Of a stretch of DNA of 64,000 nucleotides, positions 13,989-25,438 are shown piece after piece; the stretch's first letter is position 1, and every line of letters starts with the position of its first letter. A program made the position numbers and the translations under genes. The DNA is taken from positions 2,092,001 through 2,156,000 of the forward strand of contig JARFJB010002037.1 of assembly GCA_036346205.1 (NCBI GenBank), written 5' to 3'. Under the pieces are notes generated by a model. That model was not told where the DNA came from, did no database searches, and was given only the letters and a program-made list of their open reading frames with translations. The DNA is from Vesta saturnalis. Lineage: Eukaryota > Arthropoda > Insecta > Coleoptera > Lampyridae.

Positions 13989-15094
13989 TTAGTTCTCATC
14001 GCGGTGGTAGGGCTTTAGGTCCTTGACGTGTGTCCGGATTAATTTGTGGTTGTCGGTGGCGTGTTTTAAATTAAAAACGACGGGGGATACAATCTTAGTA
14101 ATGATATACGGTCCGGAGTATTTCGGCGCAAGCTTGGCGGCGACGCCCTGTGCGGCAGAGGATAACGGATGTTCCTTACGTAAGACACGGTTTCCAGGTG
14201 CGGTTTCCATTCGCGGCGTCGTAGATTGTAGTGGCCTTCCTGTTTAGTGTATGCGCGGCCTAAATTGTGCCGTACCAATTGAAATATGTCTTCTAATTGA
14301 CCTAGTCGGCGGCTATGAGCGGGTACAATGTTTTCGGCGTTTACCTCGTCAGAGTTTGGTGACGGGTCGGTTTCGCGTCGCAAGGTTCCCGGAAGTTCCA
14401 GTTCGCGACCGAAATTTAAGAAAGCGGGAGTAAATCTGGTCGATTCCTGTACGGCCGTGTTCATCGCGAAAGTTAGGGCGGGAAGGTGACGGTCCCAATC
14501 GCGGTGATTGTTATCGCAAAACTGGGCGATCATGGTTTTCAGGGTGCGGTTTGCCCTTTCGACGGAGTTCGCTTGCGGAGTGTATAGCGGGGTATAACGG
14601 TGGTGGATGCCGAGTTCTGAGAGCAAGTGGTTGAAAGCACGGCTATCATACTGTGGGCCATTATCGGTTAGTACCACACGTGGTGTACCGAACTTGGTAA
14701 TAACATCGGCGTATAAAGCTTCTGAGATGGTAGTGGCGGTAGCTTTCCTTAGAGGTTTGGCAACTACCCACATTGTAAAACGGTCTTGAAAAACGGCTAA
14801 ATATGAATGACCTTTAGATGATCGGCGTAGTGGTCCTATGATGTCGGAGCTAACTATGTCCCAAGGTAAACGGTTCGGATACTGTTGCATCTGACCCGCG
14901 GTTTTCTGTTGTGATACTTTGTACTTTTGGCAGAGTGGACAGTTTCGGACATAGGTGTTGATGTCTCTGCCCATTCCTGGCCAATAATACCGTTCTAGAA
15001 TACGGTTGGTGGTTTTAGTGACCTCTAAATGACCAACAGTGGGAGAATCGTGATTCTCCTTGAAAACACGGGGCGCGGTGCGGTTTAGCCACAC
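13989..15094 (-). pseudogene. pol: Gypsy-B integrase
   Basis: Integrase portion of Pol, which joins the DNA copy into the genome. The zinc-binding HHCC domain is visible near the start (HDSPTVGHLEVTK ... CPLCQKYK). The DDE catalytic core shows Asp in SSDIIGPL, Asp in LTDNGPQY and Glu in NSVERANR. The GPY/F module lies in another frame at 13989-14210 (LAPKYSGPYIITKI, THVKDLKPYH), so there is a frameshift near 14200. It is also out of frame with the upstream RT-RNaseH part, with the shift near 15095. All catalytic residues are still present. Unlike Gypsy-A there is no long C-terminal extension; the frame ends about 90 bp before the LTR. Confidence 0.92.
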
Positions 15095-15099
15095 AAAGT

Positions 15100-17070
15100 T
15101 TCCAGGGGTCGGTAATTAATTCGCCCTTTAATTCATTTGTATTTAAATGGCGGTAAAGTCGGCCTTCTTTGATACAGTAATCCGGCAGTTGGTCGGGATG
15201 ATGTGTAACTTCATACAGTTTTTGAGTATACCAATTGCACTCGGGGAGCTCTATAGCAAAGATTTCATTTTCGGTAGTAGGGAGCGAGTCACGGGATAAA
15301 GCATCGGCCACACGGTTCATCACCCCCTTTCGGTATTTAATTTCGAAGTCAAATTGTTGTAGGAAAATACTCCACCTTGCAAGGCGGCCAGCTGGACTTT
15401 TTATTGAATGGAGCCAGGTTAGGGATTGATGGTCGGTTATAACTGTGAAGCGATACCCCTCGAGATATGGCCTCATCTTTTCAATGCCGAAAACTAAGGC
15501 AAGGCATTCTTTTTCCGTTACCGAATAATTGCGTTCCGGGGAGCTCAACGTTCGGCTGGCATACGCAATTACATGATCTTCGCCATTTATGGTTTGAGTT
15601 AGGGCAGCACCTAACCCACTTTCGGATGCATCGGTTTGAAGGACAAAGGGAATATTGAAATTCGGGCAGGTAAGTACGGGGGAATTAACTAAAGCGGTCT
15701 TTAGTTGTTCGAAAGCAGTAGTCTGCTCGTTTGACCATTTCCAGCGAACGTCTTTGTGTAGGAGCTTAGTTAGAGGCAGTACGGTTTTGGAAAAGTTCGG
15801 GATAAAACGGCGGTACCAGGATGACATCCCTAGGAACCTTCGTAGACTTCGGACGTTGTGTGGCGGTGGCATTTCGATGATAGCAGTAACTTTATCAGGA
15901 TCTGTTTGTATTCCGCCGTCACTGACGACGTGACCCAAATATTTTAATGCCTTACGGCAAAATTGACATTTGTCCGGGTTTATACGGAGGTTAGCTGCTC
16001 TTAGCCTGCGAAACACTTCTTTTAAATTTGCTAAGTGTTCGTCAAAAGTTTCCCCCAACACAATAATATCGTCCAGGTACGCAAAAGCGTACGGTTCCAT
16101 TTTAGGCCCTATAATGCGGTCTAATAGCCGCTGAAAGGTAGCGGGTGCGGAGTGAAGGCCAAACGGCATCACTTTAAATTGGAACAGACCACGGCCGGCA
16201 ATGGTAAATGCCGTGATCGGTCGGGATTCGGGTGTTAATGGGATTTGCCAATAACCGTCCTTCAAGTCGATGCTGGAAATGTATCGCGCGTGACGTAGTC
16301 GGTCTAGGATGTGATGGATAAAAGGTAATGGGTAGGCATCTTTAACGGATATTTCATTAATTTTTCGGAGGTCGATGCAAGAGCGTGCTTTGCCATCTTT
16401 TTTTTTTGCAATGACGATCGGTGAGCTCCACGGGCTGTCCGCGGGTTCAATTATATTTTCATCTATCATACGGTCGACCTCTTCGTTTACGAGGTTTTGC
16501 ATTTTCGGGTTGAGGGGACGGTATCGTTGCTTGATGGGAGTAAGGGTAGTGAGACGGATATCATGTTGTACCAAATCGGTAGTGCCTTGTATTGTTTGGA
16601 ATCTCGGGAGTTCGGTATTTAGGAATCTGTGCAGCTGGTTTTCTTCAATAGCTGTCAAAGGGGTGATGGCGTGACAGTCGTTACTCGTCGGTGTTGGTTT
16701 TGTAGTCTTAGGGACAAGTCGGTTTTCAAGGAAAAGGTTTCCGGATTTCATATTAAAATGAAAATTAGTCCTTGCTAAAAAGTCCATCCCCAATAGCACG
16801 TCGTAACATAGCGACGGAACATGATGTAATAAATGCCGGATTTCGGTATCCAAGATTTTAATGGTTGAATAGAAGGCTTGCCGAATAATGACGGACTGGT
16901 TAGTGATACCAGTTGCTTTGGTGTACTTTGGAAGTTGGGCAGAGTCGGCCAATAAAGAAGCAGGTTTGTCACCAACAAAGGTAATAGCGGATCCGGTATC
17001 AACTAACGCTGTAAAGAGTTGTTCGGCGATATAAACGGTAACAAATGGGCGGGGGTCGTTAGCGGTGGAG
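15100..17070 (-). pseudogene. pol: Gypsy-B protease, reverse transcriptase and RNase H
   Basis: Starting on the high-coordinate side: aspartic protease with ALVDTGSAITFVGD (DTG codons at 16993-17001), then LLGMDFL. The reverse transcriptase shows KQRYRPLNPKM, EPADSPWSSPIVIAKK, SSIDLKDGYWQIPL, PFGLHSAPATFQRL and the active site AYLDDIIVLG. The RNase H follows (LQTDASESGLGAALTQ, ERNYSVTEKECLAL, TDHQSL) and ends in the RVADALSR motif. This stretch is open, but the frame differs from gag (shifted +1, overlapping near 17059-17100) and from the integrase. Part of an inactive element; the RT catalytic motif is intact. Confidence 0.93.
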
Positions 17071-18655
17071 GCGGTTGTGGGAGAGAGCTTCAGGCCTCCC
17101 AGCGAAAGCTCTCACTGGTCGTTTCGGCCGGTCGCATAGACAGTCACGTGACAAAATGTTACGCCTGCCACAACGGGAACAGAAAAGTACTGAACGATTA
17201 CGGCACTGGGTACGGTAATGACCTCTGGCCACACCTCCAGCATTCAGGGTCGGTGTCGGTAGAAGGGCGCTTGCCGCTTCCCTTTGGTTAGGTCGGACGG
17301 GTGCGTCAGTACGACGCGGTGGAGTGGGTGGTGGTCGAGTCGGCCTTTGAAGCGGCGGTCGACTCGTATGAAGTGGTGGTATCGGAGTTGAAACGGGGGC
17401 AGATCGTTGTGGGTTCTGCCGGTTATTATCTGGTGCCCTAGGTAACGGAGTATTGTACGTTGGCCTGCCAGAACTTTGGCGATTTGGGGCCTCAAACCGA
17501 GGTGCACTATTTGTTAAGTGTTCCGGTCTTGAAAATTGGGGCCTGTATGTCGGAGATTCGGGCGGGCGCGTGTAATTTGTCGGTCGTTGGACGTTCTGAA
17601 CGGAAACCGAAAAACGTCGTGAGTTTGCAATCTCCATTTGAAGTTGTTCGTGATTGCGCACTATTTGTATCAACTCGGCAACAGACTGGAAATCGGAGCG
17701 GCGTACGTACATGCGGTATTCCGGTAATAAATTTCGGTGTAACCAGTATAATTCTTGCTCGGCAGACATGTGGCCATGTCGCCGGATTAGGGTCTGCAAC
17801 TGGTTAATGTATGTCATTACCGGTTCGTTGCGCTTATGTACGCCGCGGCTGATTTCGGCTTCCAGGTTGATATGGTAGTCAATCGGAAGAAAACAATTAT
17901 GAAAATCGTCCAAGAACGCGTTCCAGTCCTGCCAGCGGTATTTATTGTTGCGGTACCAGGACAGCGCGTTACCGGTAAGTAAGTCCGGTAAAACTATGAT
18001 TAAATCATTCAGCGAGATATCGTACCGTTCGCTGATTTCCTCCATTCGTTCTAAGAACGAGACTGGATCGGTGGTACCGTCAAACTCGACGTTCCATCCC
18101 CGAGTTTCGATTCTCGGTGGTGGTACAGGTGGCGGCTGTTGTTGCACCAGCGGTTGTTGCGATACCGGCGGTTGTATTGGCGTTGGCATTGACCAAACCG
18201 TATGCGGTAATGTCGATACCAGCGCATGCGTTATGGTATTTGTGCAATAAACCGTTGTTAGCGTGGTCGCGGATGAGTCGTAACCGGCGGTTGCATTAAA
18301 ACGATGTTATGTTTGATGTCGTTATCGGTATAAACGGGGCAGTGGTAGCGATCACGGACGGTGGGCGAGTCCTACTTCGGATGTACTGGCTAAGGCGACG
18401 GCGTAAATCTGCTTGGTTGCCTTCTACGGACAAACCGAACTTGGCTAACTTCCCTCGGAGTTCGGGTTTACGCAGGCGGTATATCCAGCTAACGCGTTCG
18501 TCTTCTGCGTAGGGGTTGTACGCTGCCTCCTCAACTGGGAGTTCATATACTAGTTCGCTATCCGCGTTTGTTTCGCCCGGTAATATCGTCGCGTCTATGT
18601 CGCGATCGGCAGACGTTGTCGCAGGTCTATATGGTGGTGGGCTTCTGGTGAGCAT
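17059..18655 (-). pseudogene. gag: Gypsy-B Gag, frameshifted
   Basis: Gag starts at the ATG at 18655. The N-terminal piece (18296-18655) has an acidic stretch and a SAP-like motif (WIYRLRKPELRGKLAKFG, DLRRRLSQYI). The gag core (DPVSFLERMEEISERYD, NALSWYRNNKYRWQDW) lies in another frame at 17059-18189, giving a break between about 18190 and 18300. It has a long Pro/Gln/Arg-rich tail. The first zinc knuckle is cut by a further shift near 17240: CWRCG is in one frame and GHYRTQC in the next. A Cys-rich segment, CSRCGRRNILSRDC, closely matches Gypsy-A Gag. At least two shifts make it non-functional. Confidence 0.88.
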
Positions 18656-18714
18656 TTTCGTAAAAAATTCTTAACAAAACGATTTATGTTTATTTAAACA
18701 CCGGTATAAATCTT

Positions 18715-18734
18715 CTAAATATGCTCGGGCGCCA
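18715..18734 (-). promoter_or_regulatory. Gypsy-B primer-binding site
   Basis: The minus strand reads TGGCGCCCGAGCATATTTAG, separated from the 5' LTR by AATT. Similar in place and sequence to the Gypsy-A site. Confidence 0.75.
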
Positions 18735-18738
18735 AATT

Positions 18739-20342
18739 TATAACGCTTTTACCTTCGGTGGACGATTAGTTGTTAACAAAGTCTACCAGGGTTTCTGAAG
18801 ATTTAAATCGGTGCCGGTATTTAAAACTTGTGTCGTTGTTGAGTCAGAAATGCGCGGTCTCGGTAGTATGATTCCAAAATAAATTCAGTTACCAAAAAAA
18901 TAAAACTCCTAATACGGAGGTCGGAAGCAGATGTTTTCTGTGTCGGATAACTAATAAAAAATAATTTTATAAGTTGGAAATTAAACAACAGAACGATTCG
19001 TCAAACAAAAAAATATAAACCAAACTCTCGGTCTCAGTAAATAAATTAATTTCGTTATCGCGGGTAAGTGGGACAACTTAAATTAATATTTCTCGGGCAA
19101 AAATAATACAATAAAAAAATTGGGTGGTTACGGTGCAAGGACTCAGCCTCTAATTTATTCGGGCAGCTGAAAAAAAAACACACTATAGTGCTTGGCGATA
19201 TCAATTAATAAAATAATTTTTCGCCATAGGTGGCGGAAAAAAAATAATACCTAAATTCCTAAAATAAAAAATATATATAACTGCCAACGGCGACGGAAAA
19301 CCAAAACTAAATTCGTAAAAGAAATATAAAATCAAAATGGTGTTTGTCTAAACAGGCTATAAAATAATAAACTAATTAACCGTTGATCTGTTTGAGACGG
19401 CCTATCGGTTTAATTAAAATAAATGTTATATTCTGACAACTTAAATAACAGATCGTACAAGATCCAAAATTATCAAACAAAATCAAAAACAATATTGGTA
19501 GTTAATAATCGGCTACTTGCTGCTAATAAAAAATTATGTTAGTCGATATAGAATTAATAACTGTAGTGGGTGCAATATTTGTATCACCCGGTATATACAC
19601 GGGTATCGGCTTGTGACGGAAAACTACAACTAAATTAAAAAAAAAATAACAAACACAATGTGTTTGTTCGGCACTAATAAAGGCGGCTATATAAAACTAA
19701 AATTATCGAGAAATTTATTCTTTTAAGACTAACATAAAAGAAAAATTCTGATTACAAAACTTAACCAGCTGAGCTACAAAATAGAAATCACATCTCTGCA
19801 AATGCAATTTTAAAAATTAAAGTGCAATCGGTGACGGAAACTTCGAAACAATAAAGTAAATAATAAAATTCCTGCTCTTATCGGATAATTGCACACATTC
19901 AAATACAATGTTACTTAAATATATTTATTTCCCGTACGTAAACTATCTATTAATATAAGATTTTCTATTTGTGTGTTATGTAAAAAGAATAGCGGACGGT
20001 AATTGATCACACATCAACAGTAGTAGGTGAATTAAATTAATATTTATAATCAATAACTTACTCAAATAGATCAGGGCATGCACAAGCACTCACTTCACAA
20101 CTCGTAATCATAATAATTTTATTCAAGTTTTTGAATAGTCCAAAACATATCGCGTTTGGTGTATTCGATAAGAAAACTCGTCTTTTGAACCTAAAATATT
20201 TTTATGTGAAATGGGAATGTTTATATATAACATTGTCAATTTATGAATTATAATGAAAATCACAAGTATACCGGGCGGTTAATACATCGCTATGTAACAA
20301 TTTATACGGTTGTTCGGTAACGGAAATTATAGTTTCGTTACA
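18739..20342 (-). repeat. Gypsy-B 5' LTR (1604 bp)
   Basis: Matches 12133-13896 closely but lacks about 160 bp just after AGTTGTTAACAAAG; the sequence jumps directly to TCTACCAGGGTTTC. Other differences are single bases and one- to two-base indels. Confidence 0.9.
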
Positions 20343-20346
20343 CGAG
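20343..20346 (+). repeat. Target-site duplication of Gypsy-B, right copy (CGAG)
   Basis: Second copy of the CGAG found at 12129-12132, at the exact LTR end. Confidence 0.9.
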
Positions 20347-21689
20347 GATTGTTCCAATTTAAAGTTCTCCCGTTTGGACTTCATTCCGCCCCCGCTACCT
20401 TCCAGCGATTCCTAGATGCAGTAATCGGTCCTGAACTAGTTGGACGCGCGTTTGTGTATCTGGATGACATTATCGTCCTGGGAAAGACCTTCCAAGAACA
20501 TTTACAGAATCTACGTGAAGTATTTCAACGACTCCGAGATAGCGGACTTCAGCTACAGCCAGACAAGTGTTGTTTTTGTCGAACACAATTGAAATACCTA
20601 GGACACATAGTTACGTCCCGAGGAATCCTACCAGACCCAGAGAAAATCGACGCTATAACCCAGATACCCGCCCCCCGCACCGTTAAGCAATTACGCCAGT
20701 TCTTGGGTCTCGCATCCTGGTATCGTAAGTATGTCAATGGATTTGCTCAACTAAGTCAACCCTTGACCGAACTGTTGAAGAAAAACACTAAATATAAATG
20801 GGACGAAAGACAGGATCAGGCTTTTGGCAAAATTAAAGAAGCATTAACCGCCCCGCCAGTGTTAGCTTGTCCAGATTTTTCACAACCTTTTGTGTTACAG
20901 ACAGACGCCAGCACGACCGGCATCGGAGCTGTTCTTACGCAGGGACAAATACCCGACGAAAGAGTGATCGCATATATCAGTAGAGCACTGAATCCAGCCG
21001 AGAGAAACTACTCTACTATCGAACAAGAATGCCTGGCTGTGGTGTGGTCGATACAAAAGCTAAAAGGATACTTAGAAGGCTACCAATTTACGGTACTCGC
21101 CGATCATAGAAGTCTAAAATGGCCTCGCACGCTCGAAAAACCGACATCTAGACTCGCAAGATGGATAATGGAGTTGCAACAATTCGATTTCCAAATAGAA
21201 TACCGGAAGGGTGCCCTGAATAACGTGGCCGACGCATTATCCCGACTACACGAAGACAACAAATCCCCCACCGACTTGTCTCCCCTGGAAATAGAAGAAG
21301 TAGCCTGCCCTTGGTACCAGCGCTTAATCCGACAAACCCGAGAACATCCTGAACAGCATCCTCGATATAAAGTAGAAGGAGGACAGTTATTTCGATCCTT
21401 TCCGAACACGACTCCAGAAAAAGAGATGGGAAGCTACGCGCATTGGAAGATATGCGTACAGCAGGAAAAACGCCGAGAGATTTTAAACGAGTGTCATGAT
21501 GCCCCGACTGCAGGTCACTTAGGGATCGCAAAAACCTTGTGCCGGATATATAGAAATTACTATTGGCCTACCATAAAGCGGGACGTGACAAGATACATAA
21601 GATTATGTAGAAGCTGCCAGGCCTACAAAACCCCTACACAAAAACCGCCAGGAGAAATGTATTTCTCAACCTGGACATCCCTGGGATAA
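20347..21689 (+). pseudogene. pol: Gypsy-A Pol, part 2: reverse transcriptase, RNase H, integrase zinc domain
   Basis: Resumes the reverse transcriptase cut at 12132: PFGLHSAPATFQRF, active site VYLDDIIVLG, LKYLGHIVTSRG, LRQFLGLASWYRK. The RNase H follows (LQTDASTTGIGAVLTQ, ERNYSTIEQECLAV, LADHRSL, VADALSR). The integrase zinc-binding domain is near the 3' end (HDAPTAGHLGIAKT ... CRSCQAYK). The frame closes at 21687-21689, where the integrase core moves to another frame, so a frameshift sits close to 21660-21690. All RT and RNase H catalytic residues I can recognise are present. Confidence 0.93.
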
Positions 21690-22508
21690 TGTGAGTACCG
21701 ACCTCATCGGGCCTCTGCCGCGCTCCAAGAAAGGACATAAATTTATACTAGTTTTTCAAGACCGTTTAACCAAATGGGTTGAAATCAAACCGCTCCGCAA
21801 CGCTACCAGCCCGCCTATTATACAGGCTCTAAAAAACAAGTAATCTATCGTTTTGGTACTCCGCGTAACCTGATATCCGACAATGGTCCACAATATACTA
21901 GTAAGTTATTCCGTACGTTCTTAAAAGAGCATGGGATTCACCACCGCCTGACTCCACCGTATTCCCCACGTACTAATCCAGTGGAGAGAACTAATAAAGT
22001 AATAGGAACGATGGTCGCGCAATTCAAAAAGGACAATCAAAAGGAATGGGATGCCCGCCTGCCTGAAATATCGTTTGCAATTAACACGGTACAACACAAT
22101 TCAACAGGATTTTCACCAGCCCTACTAAATTTGGGTAGAGAACTTGATCCCCCGAGAGCATGGGTCACGCAACAAGAACTACCGTAAAAAGGTACCGCAG
22201 TAACCGCCACGGAGCAAGAGAAGCACATGAGATACTTGAAAGATTTACAAGAATTAGCCCGGGATCAATTAACAAAAAGTTTCGAAATTCAACGCAAACA
22301 TTATAATCTTCGTCATAGAGCCTACCGCCCCCGCGTAGGTGATCTAGTATATAAGAAAACACACCACCTGTCAAGTAAAGATAAAGGGTTTGCTGCAAAA
22401 TTAGCGGAAAAGTACGACGGACCATACCTGATCCACAAAATAAAATCGCCCGTGATAGTAGAACTCCGAGAACCCAGCACGCGGGAGAAACACACGTTAA
22501 GGATTTGA
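21665..22508 (+). pseudogene. pol: Gypsy-A integrase core and GPY/F module
   Basis: DDE core: first Asp in VSTDLIGPLPRS, then FQDRLTKWVEIKP. A stop and frame change lie at about 21840. The second Asp is in SDNGPQYTS and the catalytic Glu in NPVERTNK (ORF 21981-22187). A TAA at 22185 breaks the frame before the C-terminal part, 22227-22508 (VYKKTHHLSSKDKGF, LAEKYDGPYLIHKI), which is the GPY/F module. Three or more disruptions in under 1 kb show the gene is dead, although the DDE triad can be read across the pieces. Confidence 0.9.
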
Positions 22509-23114
22509 AGACAGCAGTTGACGTCACGAACCAGGCGACGCGCGTATCCAATGAAGACAAAGCAAAATTAACGGTCATCGATTACCCGCGCTTAAATGAA
22601 CATATAAATAGAGAATATGATAACAGGGCGGATATAAGTACAAAAATGGCACCGGTAAGAAAACCAGAGAAGAGACGTCGCCCGAAAATAACCCCGTGGC
22701 AACCGAGGAGCTACCGAGAACCCGGGACCGAAGGATTACCAGCCGCCTTCATATTGCACTGCCCAGTGCCACTAAATAACACTCCTGAGAGGGACCGATC
22801 ACCCATCCAGAACCGACCGCCCACGCCGACGCCGAGAACTCCATCACCGTCCGGTCCTCGTAAACCGACGCCCATGGACGTCAGTTGGGAACTCTCGCCG
22901 CCCCGCCTCCACACCAACGGCAGACCACGCACGCCAGACATCAAACTGCAGGAAGCCGATGACAGCCGCCAAATGCCGCCGCCTGCACAACAATCGCCGC
23001 GAGGACAATCAGCACGAAAACGCCGAAACCGCCATCGCATCGGAATCTTCGCCCCCACCGGCACCAGAATCAAGGTGAAGAGGACGGACGTCGAAAACCC
23101 CGACGAAAGGAGGG
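22496..23114 (+). CDS. pol: Gypsy-A integrase C-terminal Pro/Arg-rich extension
   Basis: An open frame of about 200 codons between the integrase and the 3' LTR; it runs on into the LTR to 23161. It has no ATG at its start and no signal peptide or transmembrane segment, so it is not env-like. Its first residues, HVKDLK, match THVKDLK at the end of Gypsy-B integrase, so it is the continuation of Pol after a small indel near 22490. The rest is rich in Pro, Arg and Ser (PPTPTPRTPSPSGPRKP). Gypsy-B has no equivalent. Function unknown; a basic proline-rich tail could bind nucleic acid or a host factor, but that is inference. Confidence 0.7.
23106..23114 (+). promoter_or_regulatory. Gypsy-A polypurine tract
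   Basis: AAAGGAGGG lies two bases before the 3' LTR start (TGTAAAGG), the standard place for plus-strand priming. Confidence 0.7.
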
Positions 23115-23116
23115 TA

Positions 23117-25104
23117 TGTAAAGGGACGCCGTCAGATATCCCGATTTTTTATTATTTTTAATTAGTTCCCAAAGTTTATTAGCAAGACGCCGTCCTTTAT
23201 AAAAATTTTCCTATCATGATTAATTATTTGCTAAGTAAAACACCAGTACTGATTCACGGAATTTAGTAAGATAACGTGACGCGCTAAATGCACAGGTGCA
23301 AGCCATTATAAAAATTCGTAGAAGTTCTAGTAAAAGTTAAACAGATTTCATAACGTTGCATAAAATTGCACAATAATTAATCATGCATCCTCCCTCCAGA
23401 CGTAAAATCCCAAAAACGTTTAAAAGTTTGTATACGTCAGAGCATCTTCCACCAATACGGGCTTACGGAAGCTCACCAAAAAAGTTTCGTAACCACCCTC
23501 GCGAATTCTATATAAAAACGCGGCACGCGCTGCTGAAAAAGAGTCTGGTGTTAAAGAGTCTTGTGTTAAAAAAATCTTAAAGTCAGAAGTCAAACCGCAA
23601 AAAAACGAGAAGCACGCTATCAGAAGAATTCGAATCGAAACCGTGTGCTATATCGTCGCGTTCGCGACGACTGCTACCTATTGTAAACCATCCGCTTGTA
23701 ACCGCCGTCCGAGTAGAAATCGCGACACCGCGACTTGATAGCATCACCGAAGTTAAAGGTTAGAGTTGCAGAGATCGAACGGTGAAAGTACGTAAGTTGA
23801 GATACCTGGTGATAGGGATATGCAGGGTTGTAAGCCCGACGTACTCTTCTGTTACTAGACGTACTCTTCTGTTACTAGACGTACTCTTCTGTTACTAGAC
23901 GTACTCTTCTGTTACTAGACGTACTCTTCTGTTACTAGACATACACACCTACACTGTGGAGTTTGAAGGGTAGTTGCCCGACATTCCATTTGACCGAACG
24001 AGATCCTATTGTTTAGTTTAACGGGTGGTTTGCCCAGGTTACTAACAAAGGAGATCCACCTATACACACCTACACTGTGGAGTTTGAAGGGTAGTTGCCC
24101 GACATTCCATTTGACTGACGGAGATCCTATTGTTTGGTATAACGGGTGGTTTGCCCAGATTACTAACGCAGGAAATCCACCTACACAAATTTACACGAAC
24201 ACTACAACACAACACACCTCGACAAACGTACCAGCGACCGCCAGATACCTGTAATTAAAACCTCGTCGGAAGATTAAGCTGAACACCTCGTTAACGCCGT
24301 TAATCCAGTAATATCGAAACGTAACCGTAAACACTAGACGTGTCCGTCAGCATTAAATAACCACCTGTAAAGTAAACAAACCACCACCGCCGCCACCGTA
24401 AAAACGTAAGTTGCACCTTTGACAAGTACTAAGATTGTTACCCGTAAACCAGAAACTATCTGATAGTTTCTTGTGTTAAATAAGTCAAATCGTGATTGTT
24501 AGACGCCAAAAAATTTACTTTAAAATAGAAAACGAAGATTTTATATTTTAAAAAAAACGGCCAACATAACAAAAAGCTTTTATTTTTTTTTTTGTTTAAA
24601 TAAAAACCGGTATACTAAAATTAATCTGGTAAGAGGAAACAAATAATACGCCGCTACCGTACACCAGCTACCTAAATAAACGAAAAGCTTTCATTTAACT
24701 AAAGATCGTACATTAAATGGAATGTAAATGTGAATGAGTTTATTTTCATAAGAAAAGCAGGTATAAAATTATACACTTATAACCGACCGCTTTAAAATAT
24801 TGATTATTTCTTTAAAGGCAGAGTATTGCACTCAGTGTCTTATCGCGCACGTGTTTATACCGCGTTATCTGGCTACCTGCTTCTGTATTTTATACAGGGA
24901 CGTATTCAGGTAAAATTATTTATTTATTTCGGCAATTAACCAGTATAAATTGAAACAGTTCAAGGACGAAAACTAAAAGTCAAAACCCCAAACCTTCTAT
25001 TAATGTTACATTACAGAAACTCCAGAGGACCACCTAACCATTAGTACCTGGACGAAGGATGTCTACTTAAAGATACCGAAGAGGGAGGTGGCGTTACCGT
25101 TACA
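23117..25104 (+). repeat. Gypsy-A 3' LTR
   Basis: Near-identical to 7947-9930, including the 5 x 20-bp block at 23838-23937 and the 121-bp duplication. It is followed by ATT and a copy of the primer-binding site (TGGCACCCGAGAGCATG, 25108-25124), not by a target duplication. Confidence 0.9.
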
Positions 25105-25124
25105 ATTTGGCACCCGAGAGCATG

Positions 25125-25438
25125 GGTCACAGTTCCGTACATTTACCTGTATCTATATCTTAGTTAAATAATTTAAATAACCATATAATATAGAAGTGTA
25201 AAATAAATAGGAAATAAAGTTATATATATGAACCTTTGTAATCTATTTGTTCAACGTGTTGAGAGCCTGAATAACGAACCCCGATCCTTATTTTGCAAGT
25301 ACAAAATTCCGACTGAGCTGGAAAAGGGAAAAGTGAGAATTATTCATTAGTAGTAATACACTCAACAGTCAAACCGCAAAGACACGTGAGCGTGTTACAT
25401 TTGCCTACTTAAAGGTAACGAAGAAGGAGCGCGTTACA
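25125..25438 (+). repeat. Remnant of another related LTR
   Basis: Immediately after the extra primer site the sequence changes and ends ACTTAAAGGTAACGAAGAAG...GCGCGTTACA at 25438. This resembles the Gypsy-A LTR end (ACTTAAAGATACCGAAGAGG...CCGTTACA). An AATAAA (AGGAAATAAAG) near 25210 could be a polyadenylation signal. Likely the 3' part of a diverged LTR of a relative; the assignment rests on the end similarity only. Confidence 0.45.

Larger units (their letters stand above)
12133..20342 (-). mobile_element. Gypsy-B: complete but mutated Ty3/Gypsy element inside Gypsy-A
   Basis: Minus-strand Ty3/Gypsy retrotransposon. In its own direction: 5' LTR 18739-20342, primer site 18715-18734, gag 17059-18655, protease-RT-RNaseH about 15100-17070, integrase 13989-15094, polypurine-like GAACGAGGGGTG just before the 3' LTR, 3' LTR 12133-13896. 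It is flanked by CGAG target duplications inside the RT gene of Gypsy-A. It is structurally complete, but frameshifts in gag and pol and a ~160-bp LTR deletion make it inactive. Its layout, primer site and SAP-like Gag N-terminus make it a cousin of Gypsy-A. Confidence 0.95.
7947..25104 (+). mobile_element. Gypsy-A: Ty3/Gypsy LTR retrotransposon, split by Gypsy-B
   Basis: The element is bounded by two LTRs of about 1.98 kb that start TGTAAAGGGACGCC and end CCGTTACA. Order: LTR, primer-binding site, gag (10086-11126), protease and start of reverse transcriptase (11148-12132). It resumes after Gypsy-B with reverse transcriptase, RNase H and integrase (20347-22508), then an integrase C-terminal extension (22496 to about 23114), a polypurine tract and the 3' LTR. 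The protease-RT-RNaseH-integrase order defines Ty3/Gypsy. Several frame breaks make it inactive, and no env gene is seen. No 4-5 bp target duplication flanks the LTR pair, and a primer-site copy follows the 3' LTR, suggesting recombination with a related element. Confidence 0.93.

Noticed and set aside
22505..23161. A separate env or ORF3 gene in Gypsy-A
   Set aside because: No ATG, signal peptide or transmembrane segment; its first residues match the end of Gypsy-B integrase, so it is the Pol tail.
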